Shown here: piece by piece, positions 19,218 to 29,018 of the stretch | How positions within the stretch are numbered: the stretch's first letter is position 1 | How the letters are laid out: the number at the start of each line of letters is the position of its first letter | Origin: Flavobacteriales bacterium | Lineage (GTDB): Bacteria; Bacteroidota; Bacteroidia; Flavobacteriales_F; PHOS-HE28 | Length of the DNA stretch: 64,000 nucleotides | Reading direction: 5' to 3' | NCBI GenBank assembly: GCA_016788635.1 | Contig: JAEUSU010000024.1 | Coordinates: forward strand, 37,062 to 101,061 | The notes under the pieces: model-generated | The model's database searches: none | What the model saw: only the letters and a program-made list of their open reading frames with translations | What the model was told of the DNA's origin: nothing | Made by a program: the position numbers and the translations under genes

Positions 19218-19817
19218 TCAGTGTGCCCGCGCCAGTTCCTTCCGCAGGCGGCTGAACGAGACGGGTGTGATGCCCAGATAGGAAGCGATCACCGCATGGG
19301 ATATCCGGTTCTCCAGGCCGGGGAACTCCACGCGGAAGTCGATGAGCCGGTCGCGAGCGGATCGTTCCCGGAACGACACCGCCTGGCGGATGGTGCCGAT
19401 CAACTCCTGCTCCACCACCTTCAGGCCGAAGACGCGCAGGTCCTCGTGCGCATAACGCAGGCTGTCGAAGGTGGCCACGGGTACCGCAGCGATCTGCGAG
19501 GGTTCCAGGGCCTGCAGGTCGAACATGCTGCGGCCGTTCACCGTGCGGGCGAAATGCGGAGTGATCGTCGATCCTTCCACATGAAAGGCTGAGGTGACCC
19601 GTTCACCGGAAGGGTCGAGGACATGCCGGTGCAGGATCCCCTTGAGCAGGAAGTACTCGCATTGATCGGGGGTGCCTGAGCTTGCCAAATGCTCATCCCT
19701 GGCCAGGTTTCGCACGGTGGCCTGTTCAGCGACGAGCGAGACCGCATGCATGCCCACGGTGTGGTATCGCTGCATGATGGTTGCCAACAGTGCTGTGAGA
19801 GCGGACTCCATCGGCAT
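19218..19817 (-). CDS. Crp/Fnr-family transcriptional regulator
   Basis: 199 residues: an N-terminal cyclic-nucleotide-binding-type beta-roll (about 25-110, CEYFLLKGILHRHVLDPSG, FHVEGSTITP), a dimer helix (FGLKVVEQELIGTIRQ) and a C-terminal winged-helix DNA reader with ISHAVIASYLGITPVSFSRLRKEL. No cysteine cluster, so not an oxygen-sensing FNR; the ligand is unknown. A second Met two codons in (19811) is possible. It lies upstream of, and co-directional with, the barrel gene, whose promoter has a suitable palindrome. Confidence 0.88.
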   Translation of the reverse strand: MPMESALTALLATIMQRYHTVGMHAVSLVAEQATVRNLARDEHLASSGTPDQCEYFLLKGILHRHVLDPSGERVTSAFHVEGSTITPHFARTVNGRSMFDLQALEPSQIAAVPVATFDSLRYAHEDLRVFGLKVVEQELIGTIRQAVSFRERSARDRLIDFRVEFPGLENRISHAVIASYLGITPVSFSRLRKELARAH

Positions 19818-19825
19818 TCAGTGCA

Positions 19826-19833
19826 TGAATGTA
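19826..19833 (-). promoter_or_regulatory. -7 box TACATTCA for the Crp/Fnr gene
   Basis: Lies 8 nt before the first Met, just beyond the gdhA terminator, so the regulator has its own promoter. Confidence 0.35.
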
Positions 19834-19851
19834 ACGTCCGGACCGGCCATG

Positions 19852-19879
19852 AAAAAGCCCGTGCAGTTCGCACGGGCTT
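19852..19879 (-). terminator. Rho-independent terminator of gdhA
   Basis: On the minus strand AAGCCCGTGCG / TGCACGGGCTTTTT forms a 9-10 bp GC stem with a short loop and T tract, 22 nt after the gdhA stop. Confidence 0.85.
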
Positions 19880-19901
19880 CTCCTCTGTTGCGGTCGATCC
19901 C

Positions 19902-21430
<1,529 letters not shown>

Positions 21431-21462
21431 TCCGGCGCGGGGCTTTGTGTGCAGGGCCAACC

Positions 21463-22572
21463 TCAATTCAACGCATACACCTTGCCCGGCAACGCCCGCA
21501 CCACGCCGTTGAACTCCAGGTTCAGCAACAGGCCGGCCGCCTTGCCCTGGGACATGCGGCTCTGTACGCACAGCTCGTCGATGTCCACCTTCCCCCTGGC
21601 CTTGATGATGTCCACCAGGGCCTGCTCATCCGGCATGAGGTCGGTGAAGAGGGCGGCTTGAACAGGCGAATTCTTCTTTTCCTGCGGCATCCACTCCATC
21701 ATCTTCAGCACATCCGCAGCGGACGTGACGAGGGCGGCCTGGTTGTTCTGGATGAGCCGGTTGCAGCCCTCGCTCTTCGCGTCGGTGGCGCGGCCAGGAT
21801 AGGCGAACACCTCGCGGTCGTAGCTGTTGGCGATGTCGGCCGTGATGAGGCTGCCGCCCTTCTTCCCGCTCTCCACCACAACGGTGCAATCGGCCAACCC
21901 GGCGATCAGGCGGTTGCGCGCGGGGAAGTTGCCCGGCACGAAGGGGCTGCCGCAGGGCAGTTCGGTGATGAGCCCGCCGTGTTCCTCCATGTCGCGTGCG
22001 GTGGCACTGTGCTCGCCGGGGTAGAGGCGGTCCAGCCCATGGGCCACGCAGGCCACGGTGGGCAGGCCGCACTTCAGGGCCGTGCGGTGCGCCACGATGT
22101 CGATGCCGTAGGCCAGTCCGCTCACGATGAGCGCGCCGCTGCCCGCCAGTCCTTCCACCAACTCCTCGCAGGTACGACGGCCATGTTCGCTGGGTGCGCG
22201 CGTGCCCACGATGGCCACGCTGCGTTCCGGGTCAAGCATGGCGTTGCCCTTGATGAAGAGCAGCACCGGCGCATCCACGGCGTGCTTCAGGCGGCGTGGG
22301 AAATCCTCATCGAGGTAGAAGGTGATCCGCAGCTTCCGCTTGCGGGCCTCCTCCAGCGCACGGGCGGCCTGGTCCAGCACGGATCGGTCCAGAATGTTGG
22401 CGAGCAATGTGGGACCGATGCCGGGCACCTTTTCCAAACTGCGCTTGATGCGCGGATCGGTGAAGAGCGGTTCCACGCCGCCGCAATACGCCACCAGGTT
22501 GCGCGCGTTCACCGGGCCGATGCCCTTGAGCATCGACAACGCAATGCGGTGAATGCGTTCCTGGTCGTTCAT
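21463..22572 (-). CDS. dprA: DNA-processing protein DprA
   Basis: 369 residues. N-terminal helical region (ERIHRIALSMLKGIGPVNARNLVAYCGG, with a helix-hairpin-helix), then the DprA Rossmann domain with VAIVGTRAPSEHGRRTCEEL, SGLAYGIDIVAHRTAL, FPARNRLIAGLADCTVVVE and GGSLITADIANSYDREVFAYPG, and a C-terminal winged helix (about 310-369). DprA loads RecA on incoming single-stranded DNA in natural transformation. Upstream Mets at 22605 and 22593 are possible; 22572 gives the usual N-terminus. Confidence 0.93.
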   Translation of the reverse strand: MNDQERIHRIALSMLKGIGPVNARNLVAYCGGVEPLFTDPRIKRSLEKVPGIGPTLLANILDRSVLDQAARALEEARKRKLRITFYLDEDFPRRLKHAVDAPVLLFIKGNAMLDPERSVAIVGTRAPSEHGRRTCEELVEGLAGSGALIVSGLAYGIDIVAHRTALKCGLPTVACVAHGLDRLYPGEHSATARDMEEHGGLITELPCGSPFVPGNFPARNRLIAGLADCTVVVESGKKGGSLITADIANSYDREVFAYPGRATDAKSEGCNRLIQNNQAALVTSAADVLKMMEWMPQEKKNSPVQAALFTDLMPDEQALVDIIKARGKVDIDELCVQSRMSQGKAAGLLLNLEFNGVVRALPGKVYALN

Positions 22573-22625
22573 ACGCGCATGTGCCTGATCCATTTTTCCG
22601 CTCATCGCCCGTGCATCCCTTCTTC

Positions 22626-22633
22626 TACATTCG
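22626..22633 (+). promoter_or_regulatory. -7 box TACATTCG for the TonB-dependent receptor
   Basis: 53 nt upstream of the ATG at 22686, followed by CC as in other boxes here. Divergent from dprA. Confidence 0.5.
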
Positions 22634-22685
22634 CCAGACCGACGTGGTATCCATCGATCGCGGCGGTCCGAATATCGGTCACGGC

Positions 22686-25076
22686 ATGAAGAAGTCGCTC
22701 GCCTGCGTTTTTGCGTTCGTATCGCTGATCGTTTCCGGGCAGGATGAGGGCACGGTGCTCAAGGGCCTGGTAACCGATAGCCTGACCCTTGAGCCCTTGA
22801 TCGGTGTGAACGTGACCTACGCACCGGGCAAAGGCACGGTGACCGATGCCTTCGGCAAGTACAGCATGCCGATCCCGTTGGGTGAGCACACCATCACCTT
22901 TTCGTATGTGGGCTATCGCACGTTGACGCGCTTCTTGAAAGCAGCACCGGCGAATTCCTGGACGCTGGACGCGCGGATGAGCCTTTCCTCCAGCCAGCTG
23001 GACATGGTGGTGGTGAGCGCGGGACGCTTCGAACAGCGGGTGGGTGAGGTGACGCAGAGCCTGAGCGTGCTCTCCCCGCAGCTGGTGAACGCGCGCAATA
23101 CCGTGGCGCTGAACGAGGTGATGGACCAGGTGCCCGGCGTGGTGATCATGGACAGCGACCCGCAGATCCGTGCGGGCAGCGGTTTCAGCTACGGTGCGGG
23201 CAGCCGCGTGATGATGCTGGTGGACGACCTGCCGATCCTCAGCGGCGACATCGGCCGCCCGAGCTGGACCTTTCTGCCCATTGAGAACCTGGAACAGGTG
23301 GAGGTGATCAAGGGCGCGAGCAGCGTACTGTACGGCAGCGCCGCGCTCAGTGGCGTGATCAATGTGCGTTCGGCCTACCCGCGCGCCGAGCCGCGCACGC
23401 GGGTGACCACCTTCGGCGGCATGTATGACACGCCGGGCGATCCGGACATGAAGTGGTGGGACCAGCAGGCCCCCGTGTTCACCGGGGCCAGCTTCTTCCA
23501 CAGCCGGCAGATCGGCCAGTTGGACCTGGTGCTGGGCGGCAACGCGTTCAGCGGAGACAACTACATCGGCCCGGAACGCATCCGGCCGGACTCCCTGGCC
23601 GCCGACCTCTTGCGCACCGCACCAGGCGGCTACGACCAGCGCATACGCGCCAACTTCGGCCTGCGCTGGCGCGATCGCAAGGTGAAGGGCTTGTCCTACG
23701 GCGTGAACGCGAACGCCATGAAGAGCCGCAGCAGCAGCGTGCTGGTGTGGGATGATGTGGAGCGCGGCTTCTTCCGGCCCGAGCCCGGCACCGTCACGCG
23801 CACCCTCGGCACACAATTCTTCGTGGATCCCTTCGTGACCTACCAGGGGAAACACACCCGGCATACGCTGCGCGGCCGGATGTACGACCAGGAGTTCGAC
23901 AACGACAACGAGCAGGCCAATGCCAGCCGGTTCATCTTCGGGGAATACCAGGTGCAGCATCGCATGAACATCTTCGGGGAGACCGTGCTCACCGGTGGCC
24001 TTGTCTGGCAGGACACCCAAAGCGAAGCCGTCCTGTACAGCGGCGATCCGGATGGCGACGGCCGCAACGAGGCCACCAATTTGGGCGGCTATGCACAGGT
24101 GGACAAGAAACTGTTCGATCGGCTCTCGGTTTCTGCAGGTGTGCGCTATGAGCGTTTCCGGGTGAACACCGATCAACAGGAACGCCCGGTGTTCCGCGCC
24201 GGGGCCACCTGCCGGGTGCACAAGGCCACCTATGTGCGCGCGGGCTACGGCCAGGGCTTCCGTTTCCCCACCATCGGGGAGCGCTTCATCAGCACCAGCG
24301 TGGGCCAGTTGCGCATCTACCCGAACCCCGGCCTGCGTCCCGAGACCAGTTGGAACGCGGAGGTGGGTGTAAAGCAGGGCTTCCGCATCGGAGGCTTCAA
24401 TGGGTTCATCGATGTGGTGGCCTTTCAGCAGGAATTCAAGGACTTCATCGAATTCACCTTTGGCCAATGGGGCAACCCCTTGGACGCGAACAACCTGTTC
24501 GGGCTCGGCTTCATGAGCGTGAACACCGGCGGCGCGCGTGTGACGGGAATGGAGTTCGAAGTGGCGGGCAAGGGCCGCGTGGGCATGACGGAGCTGACCG
24601 TGCTGGCGGGCTACACGAACACCCTGCCGGTGAGCACCACGCCCAACCAGGTGTATGCCACGCCCACCTACCCGAACAGCAATTTTCCACCCGCCACCTT
24701 CGCCAACACCAGCTATGACACCACTGGCAACATCCTGAAGTTCCGCGTGCAGCGGCTCTTCCGTGCGGATGTGCAAACGGACTGGCGCTGGCTGATGCTG
24801 GGCGTGAGCGTGCGCTACAACAGCCATGTGCGCAACATCGACCTGGCCTTTGTGGAACTGGACCGGCCCGGGCTGCTGCAGACGGGCATCGGCACCTGGA
24901 TGGAAACACGCCGCACGGGCGACTGGATCGTTGATGCGCGCATCGGCTTCGACCTGGAGGACCGCGTACGGCTGGTGCTGCTGGTGAACAACCTCGGCAA
25001 CAAGATCTACGCGATCCGCCCGCTCGCCGCCGAACCCATGCGCAGTTTCACCCTTCAGCTTACCTATGCCCTGTGA
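22686..25076 (+). CDS. TonB-dependent outer-membrane receptor
   Basis: 796 residues. Signal peptide MKKSLACVFAFVSLIVSGQ, then a carboxypeptidase-regulatory-like domain (about 25-105, VLKGLVTDSLTLEPLIGVNV ... FSYVGYRTLTR), a plug (about 130-235, VMDQVPGVVIMDSDPQIR, MMLVDDLPILSGD, VEVIKGASSVLYGSAALSGV) and a 22-strand barrel ending SFTLQLTYAL. It has no SusD partner nearby, so a siderophore, vitamin or metal substrate is more likely than glycan, but this is a guess. Its stop overlaps the kdsB start by one base. Confidence 0.93.
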   Translation: MKKSLACVFAFVSLIVSGQDEGTVLKGLVTDSLTLEPLIGVNVTYAPGKGTVTDAFGKYSMPIPLGEHTITFSYVGYRTLTRFLKAAPANSWTLDARMSLSSSQLDMVVVSAGRFEQRVGEVTQSLSVLSPQLVNARNTVALNEVMDQVPGVVIMDSDPQIRAGSGFSYGAGSRVMMLVDDLPILSGDIGRPSWTFLPIENLEQVEVIKGASSVLYGSAALSGVINVRSAYPRAEPRTRVTTFGGMYDTPGDPDMKWWDQQAPVFTGASFFHSRQIGQLDLVLGGNAFSGDNYIGPERIRPDSLAADLLRTAPGGYDQRIRANFGLRWRDRKVKGLSYGVNANAMKSRSSSVLVWDDVERGFFRPEPGTVTRTLGTQFFVDPFVTYQGKHTRHTLRGRMYDQEFDNDNEQANASRFIFGEYQVQHRMNIFGETVLTGGLVWQDTQSEAVLYSGDPDGDGRNEATNLGGYAQVDKKLFDRLSVSAGVRYERFRVNTDQQERPVFRAGATCRVHKATYVRAGYGQGFRFPTIGERFISTSVGQLRIYPNPGLRPETSWNAEVGVKQGFRIGGFNGFIDVVAFQQEFKDFIEFTFGQWGNPLDANNLFGLGFMSVNTGGARVTGMEFEVAGKGRVGMTELTVLAGYTNTLPVSTTPNQVYATPTYPNSNFPPATFANTSYDTTGNILKFRVQRLFRADVQTDWRWLMLGVSVRYNSHVRNIDLAFVELDRPGLLQTGIGTWMETRRTGDWIVDARIGFDLEDRVRLVLLVNNLGNKIYAIRPLAAEPMRSFTLQLTYAL

Positions 25077-25828
25077 TGCGCATCCTCGGCCTTATTCCCT
25101 CCCGCTTCGCCAGCACACGCCTGCCCGGCAAGCCGCTGGTGGACATCGGCGGGCGCAGCATGGTGCAGCACGTGGTGGAGCGCTGCCGGCGCAGCACTTC
25201 ACTTGCCGCAGTGGTGGTGGCCACGGACGATGAGCGCATTGCGGACCACGTGCGGGCCTTTGGTGGCGAGGCCGTGCTCACCGCACCCACGCACCCCAGC
25301 GGCACGGACCGCTGCCATGAAGCGTTGGAGAAGTTGGATGGTGCGGCGGCCTTTGATGCCGTGGTGAACATCCAGGGTGATGAACCCTTCATTGAACCCG
25401 CGCAGATCGATGAAGTGTGCGCACTGCTGCGGATGCCTGATGTGGACTTGGCGACCCTGGCGCAGGTGGTGACGGATGATCGAGACATTGACGATCCTGG
25501 CGAGGCGAAGGTGATCGTGGACGCCGCGATGAACGCCCTGTACTTCAGCCGCGCGCCCATTCCACACCTGCACCGTCCGGCCGGGGGGCCGCGCCATGCC
25601 CAGTACCGCTTCCTGAAGCACGTGGGCCTGTACGGCTACCGCTCCGATGTGCTCGCGCGCATCGTCCAGTTGCGCCCATCACCGCTGGAGCAGGCCGAAT
25701 CGCTGGAGCAATTGCGCTGGCTGGAGCACGGCTTCCGCCTGCGCGTGGGCCTCACCATCCACCCATCCTTCTGCGTGGACACGCCCGCCGATCTTGAGGA
25801 AGCGCGGCGTCGCGTGGCAGGTCGTTAA
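25076..25828 (+). CDS. kdsB: 3-deoxy-manno-octulosonate cytidylyltransferase
   Basis: 250 residues. MRILGLIPSRFASTRLPGKPL is the nucleotide-binding signature; VVVATDDERIADHV, HPSGTDRCHEAL, VVNIQGDEPFIEP and LYFSRAPIPHLH are family motifs. It activates Kdo as CMP-Kdo for lipid A core synthesis. The start TGATG overlaps the receptor's stop, so the two are probably co-transcribed. A GTG one codon upstream is less likely. Confidence 0.95.
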   Translation: MRILGLIPSRFASTRLPGKPLVDIGGRSMVQHVVERCRRSTSLAAVVVATDDERIADHVRAFGGEAVLTAPTHPSGTDRCHEALEKLDGAAAFDAVVNIQGDEPFIEPAQIDEVCALLRMPDVDLATLAQVVTDDRDIDDPGEAKVIVDAAMNALYFSRAPIPHLHRPAGGPRHAQYRFLKHVGLYGYRSDVLARIVQLRPSPLEQAESLEQLRWLEHGFRLRVGLTIHPSFCVDTPADLEEARRRVAGR

Positions 25829-25832
25829 TTTG
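25825..25832 (+). promoter_or_regulatory. Promoter-like box TTAATTTG across the kdsB stop
   Basis: One mismatch to TAnnTTTG, overlapping the kdsB TAA, 7 nt before the next ATG; followed by CCC. Could give a near-leaderless message for the HU-CCDC81/SPOR gene. Confidence 0.35.
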
Positions 25833-25839
25833 CCCACCG

Positions 25840-26892
25840 ATGCCCCTGGACCGCGACCTGCACGACCTGCTTTTCACGCATGACTGCGTGATCGTACCAG
25901 GACTTGGCGGCTTTCTGGCCCACTACAAGGGCGCTCGGCTCGATACCCACCGCCATGTGGTGTACCCACCTGGCAAGGAATTGAGCTTCAACCGCCACCT
26001 GACCCGCGATGATGGACTGCTGACGGACCACCGCGCCAAGCGTGAAGGCACCAGTTATGCCGAAGCGCGTGCCAGCGTGGGCGGTGAGGTGAGCGCCTGG
26101 CGCGAAAGACTGCAGCTCGAAGGCCGCCTGGAACTACGCTCCATCGGCACCCTGCACACCGATGCTTCGCAGAACCTGGTCTTCCAGCCGGACGGCCGGG
26201 TGAACTTCCTGAGGGATGCCCATGGCTTGCGTCCGCTGGCCGCTGTGCCCGTGGAGCGCGCACCCGTGGTGGAGCCCCGCCCGGCACCCGTGGTGCGTGT
26301 GCTGCCCAGCCCGGAGCCTGCCCCGGTAGCAGAAGTACCAGCGGCTGCCAATGGTCGTCTGGACCGCATGTGGGCGGCTGCCGCACTCGCCGCCGTGCTT
26401 TTCGGCGCCGCCACATGGGTGCTGTACCAACGCAGCGACGAGGTCTCCTGGGCGGGTGCCACCTGGTGGCCCACACGTGAGCAGCCCTTGTTCGCCCCCC
26501 GCACGGCGGAAGTGCCTGCGGACCTGTTGGTGATGGAGGACGAGCCTGCACCTGCCGGAACGGATCCTGTGGAGCGCGCACCGGAGCCCAAGGAGACCAC
26601 TGTGCCTGTTGTGGCGGAAGCCGCACCGGACACCACCCGCGTGGCCGTGGCACCGAAGGTGGTGGAAGCCCGCCGCTACCATGTGATCGGCGGCTGCTTC
26701 AGCGTGCAGGAGAACGCGGACAACTTCCTGGCCACATTGCGTGCCAGCGGCTTCGACGCCGTGCTGGTGGACCAGCACCACGGCCTGTACCGCGTGGCCT
26801 ATGGCAGCTACCCGGACCGCGTCACGGCGCTGGAAGCGCTGGCGGCCGTGCGCCGCTCCGGCGGGCACGAAGCCTGGCTGCTGAAACGTTGA
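25840..26892 (+). CDS. HU-CCDC81 and SPOR domain protein
   Basis: 350 residues. The N-terminus (MPLDRDLHDLLFTHDCVIVPGLGGF ... LSFNRHLTRDDGLL) is the prokaryotic HU-CCDC81 pair (about 1-135). A proline/valine-rich linker follows, then a single membrane helix (about 178-193, MWAAAALAAVLFGAATWVLY), an acidic Pro/Ala periplasmic stretch, and a C-terminal SPOR domain (about 283-350, YHVIGGCFSVQENADNFLATL ... VAYGSYPDRVTALEAL) that binds denuded septal peptidoglycan. Probably a division-site membrane protein with a cytoplasmic HU-like head. Confidence 0.88.
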   Translation: MPLDRDLHDLLFTHDCVIVPGLGGFLAHYKGARLDTHRHVVYPPGKELSFNRHLTRDDGLLTDHRAKREGTSYAEARASVGGEVSAWRERLQLEGRLELRSIGTLHTDASQNLVFQPDGRVNFLRDAHGLRPLAAVPVERAPVVEPRPAPVVRVLPSPEPAPVAEVPAAANGRLDRMWAAAALAAVLFGAATWVLYQRSDEVSWAGATWWPTREQPLFAPRTAEVPADLLVMEDEPAPAGTDPVERAPEPKETTVPVVAEAAPDTTRVAVAPKVVEARRYHVIGGCFSVQENADNFLATLRASGFDAVLVDQHHGLYRVAYGSYPDRVTALEALAAVRRSGGHEAWLLKR

Positions 26893-26925
26893 TCTTTTCG
26901 GACCGCGCCGGGCCGTTACCGACCC

Positions 26926-26933
26926 TACATTTG
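26926..26933 (+). promoter_or_regulatory. -7 box TACATTTG
   Basis: Perfect TAnnTTTG followed by CGCCCC, 23 nt before the ATG at 26957. Confidence 0.6.
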
Positions 26934-26956
26934 CGCCCCTCCCCAAGGGTCCCACC

Positions 26957-27352
26957 ATGCAAGTCATCGACCTGCCCGCCATCACCATCACCCTGCGTGA
27001 CGATGATGTGGCCCATGCCCACTTCAAGGATGGCCACACCGGAACGGTGGAGGACGTGAAGGCCATGTTCGAGGCCATTCTGCAGGCGCGCGGTGGCCGC
27101 AAGGCGCTGCTGATGGTGAGCGTGGGTGTGAACGCGGCGCTGAACAACGAGGCGCGCGCGTTCGCCTCTTCACCGGAGAGCAACCATTACACGGCGGCCG
27201 ATGCCATTGTGGTGCGCGACTTCGGCCACCAGCTCAGCGCCAACGCCTTCGTCCGGCACAACAAGCCCATGCGGCCCATCCAGCTCTTCGCCGATCAGGA
27301 AAGCGCGCTGGCCTGGCTCGCCACCCAACACCATCTCATCGAGAAAGAATGA
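26957..27352 (+). CDS. Hypothetical protein, possibly STAS/SEC14-like (DUF7793-type)
   Basis: 131 residues, soluble, no signal peptide. Predicted alternation of strands and helices (ITITLRDDDVAHAHFKDG, EDVKAMFEAILQARGGRKAL, LNNEARAFASSPESNHYTAA, IQLFADQESALAWLATQ) resembles small STAS/SEC14-like proteins of Bacteroidota. No catalytic motif is apparent. It overlaps the next gene by 4 nt (ATGA), indicating translational coupling. Confidence 0.6.
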   Translation: MQVIDLPAITITLRDDDVAHAHFKDGHTGTVEDVKAMFEAILQARGGRKALLMVSVGVNAALNNEARAFASSPESNHYTAADAIVVRDFGHQLSANAFVRHNKPMRPIQLFADQESALAWLATQHHLIEKE

Positions 27353-27999
27353 AGCTGTTCGTCCGCCTCGCCGCCCTCGTGCTGCTGTTCTCCTTCCAGG
27401 CCGAAGTGCGCGCACAGGTCGTGGCCGAACCTGCCGAGCGCACCATCCGCACGGCCAGGGCAGGGGTCACCTGCATCGCCATCTCCCCCAAGGGTGACAA
27501 GATGGTGGTGGGCCTCTCCAAGGGCGCCGAGCTCATCGACCTGATCAGCGGCAAGAAGCTCTTCAGCTTCCCCTACATGGAGGATGGACAGCAGGTGGTG
27601 TACTACGCGGCCTTCAACGAGAACGGGGAGTACCTGGTGCTCATCGGCCACAGCGGCAAGCGCCAGGTGTGGGATGTGAAGACGGGCAAGCAGGAGAAGA
27701 TCATCACGCCCTTCCGCTGGATCCCCGATGCACGCCAGGTGAAGGCCATGGGCCTGGACATCACCAACAGTGCCTTCGACCGCTACTACCAGCAGGCCGA
27801 AGCGCAGCACGACAGCTTCAAGGCGCGGGCGGTGAAGGACGGCGTGGTGGAGTTCCTGGACCCCCAGGGCCAGGTGGTGCAGAAGCTCGTGTTCCCCGAG
27901 AACAAGGATGTGCACCATCGTGCGCCCTGCCTCTTCCATGAAGGGCGCTTCATCACCGGCACGGACGACGGCCGTGTGCTGTTCTACACCCTGCGCTGA
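27349..27999 (+). CDS. Secreted WD40/beta-propeller-like protein
   Basis: 216 residues. Signal peptide MKLFVRLAALVLLFSFQAEVRA, then propeller-like repeats: TCIAISPKGDKMVVGLSKGAELIDLISGK, YYAAFNENGEYLVLIGHSGKRQVWDVKTGK and FHEGRFITGTDDGRVLFYTL. There are too few blades for a closed propeller, so it may oligomerise or be a reduced form. Function unknown. Translationally coupled to the STAS-like gene; its 3' end overlaps the convergent peroxiredoxin gene by 16 nt. Confidence 0.65.
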   Translation: MKLFVRLAALVLLFSFQAEVRAQVVAEPAERTIRTARAGVTCIAISPKGDKMVVGLSKGAELIDLISGKKLFSFPYMEDGQQVVYYAAFNENGEYLVLIGHSGKRQVWDVKTGKQEKIITPFRWIPDARQVKAMGLDITNSAFDRYYQQAEAQHDSFKARAVKDGVVEFLDPQGQVVQKLVFPENKDVHHRAPCLFHEGRFITGTDDGRVLFYTLR

Positions 28000-28442
28000 T
28001 CGCTGAGCGCAGCGAGCGCCTCCTGCACGTGCCGAACCGGCTGGAACGGTGCATTGAGCGCCGACCGGATGATCCCGCTCTTGTCGATGACGTAGGTGAC
28101 GCGCCCCGGCCACAGCCCCAGTGTGCGTTTCACGTGGTAGGCGCGCCGAAGCGCCCCGTCGCCATCGCATACCAGGTGGAAGGGCAGATGCCAGCGCTCC
28201 GCAAAGCGGCGGTGGCTCGCCAGGTCGTCCCCGCTCACGCCCACCACCACCGCATCATGGGCCTGCAGGTCGGCAAAGGCATCGCGGAAACCACAGGCTT
28301 CGCGCGTGCAGCCGGGCGTATCGTCCTTCGGGTAGAAGAAGAGCACTACGTGGCGCTGGCCGCGCAGCGCGGCAAGGTCCACCCATTGGCCGTTGTGGTC
28401 CTGCAGCCGGAAGGGCGGGGCGGAAGTACCGGGTGCGAGCAT
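27984..28442 (-). CDS. bcp: Peroxiredoxin (BCP/PrxQ type)
   Basis: 152 residues. MLAPGTSAPPFRLQDHNGQWV, FFYPKDDTPGCTREACGFRD with the peroxidatic Cys and a second Cys five residues on (the PrxQ resolving position), and VVVGVSGDDLASHRRFAERW are family signatures. It reduces hydroperoxides in the cytoplasm with thioredoxin. The start at 28442 was chosen; the longer frame to 28502 runs into the divergent promoter. Confidence 0.9.
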   Translation of the reverse strand: MLAPGTSAPPFRLQDHNGQWVDLAALRGQRHVVLFFYPKDDTPGCTREACGFRDAFADLQAHDAVVVGVSGDDLASHRRFAERWHLPFHLVCDGDGALRRAYHVKRTLGLWPGRVTYVIDKSGIIRSALNAPFQPVRHVQEALAALSDQRRV

Positions 28443-28481
28443 GGTGTAAAGGAACGGCCCAACGACACCTCTGTTCGCTTC

Positions 28482-28489
28482 TACCTTCG
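28482..28489 (+). promoter_or_regulatory. -7 box TACCTTCG for the thioesterase gene
   Basis: 18 nt before the ATG at 28508; followed by CCGCGC. Confidence 0.5.
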
Positions 28490-28507
28490 CCGCGCATTCC
28501 AAAGCAC

Positions 28508-29017
28508 ATGAACGAGCGCCCTGTTGCCGAGAGCTACGCCGAGACGACCCACCTGGTGCTGCCCAACGACACCAATACGCTGGGCAATCTGATGGGCGGG
28601 CAGTTGCTCAAGTGGCTCGATATCGCCTGTGCGATCAGCGCCCATCGCCATTGCAAGCGCGTGGTGGTCACCGTGGCGGTGAACCACGTGAGCTTCGACC
28701 GGCCGATCAAGCTGGGTGACTTCGTCACCATCCGCAGCCATGTGAGCCGCGCCTTTGGCACCAGCATGGAGATCTGGGCGGATGTGTGGGTGGAGGATCC
28801 CACCAGCGGGGAGAAGATCCCCTGCAACAGCGCGATCTACACCTTCGTGGCGGTGGACAGCGTGGGAAGGCCCATCAAGGTGCCCGGTGTGGTGCCCGCC
28901 ACCGAGCAGGAAAGGAAGCGTTTCGATGGCGCCCTGCGCCGGCGCCAGCTGCGGTTGATCCTGAGCGGCAAGATGAAGCCCGGCGAGGCCACCGAGCTGA
29001 AGGCGCTCTTCGAATGA
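28508..29017 (+). CDS. Acyl-CoA thioesterase (hotdog fold)
   Basis: 169 residues. TTHLVLPNDTNTLGNLMGGQLLKWLDIACA is the YciA/BACH-type signature (N, G-G and D of the hotdog active site), followed by VVVTVAVNHVSFDRPIKLGDFV and an Arg/Lys-rich tail. It hydrolyses acyl-CoA; chain preference cannot be read from sequence. Lies between divergent peroxiredoxin and convergent GT9 genes, so a single-gene unit. Confidence 0.9.
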   Translation: MNERPVAESYAETTHLVLPNDTNTLGNLMGGQLLKWLDIACAISAHRHCKRVVVTVAVNHVSFDRPIKLGDFVTIRSHVSRAFGTSMEIWADVWVEDPTSGEKIPCNSAIYTFVAVDSVGRPIKVPGVVPATEQERKRFDGALRRRQLRLILSGKMKPGEATELKALFE

Positions 29018-29018
29018 G

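Noticed and set aside
22602..24827. 741-codon open frame opposite the TonB-dependent receptor
   Set aside because: Antisense composition artefact; the forward frame has a clear signal peptide, plug and barrel.
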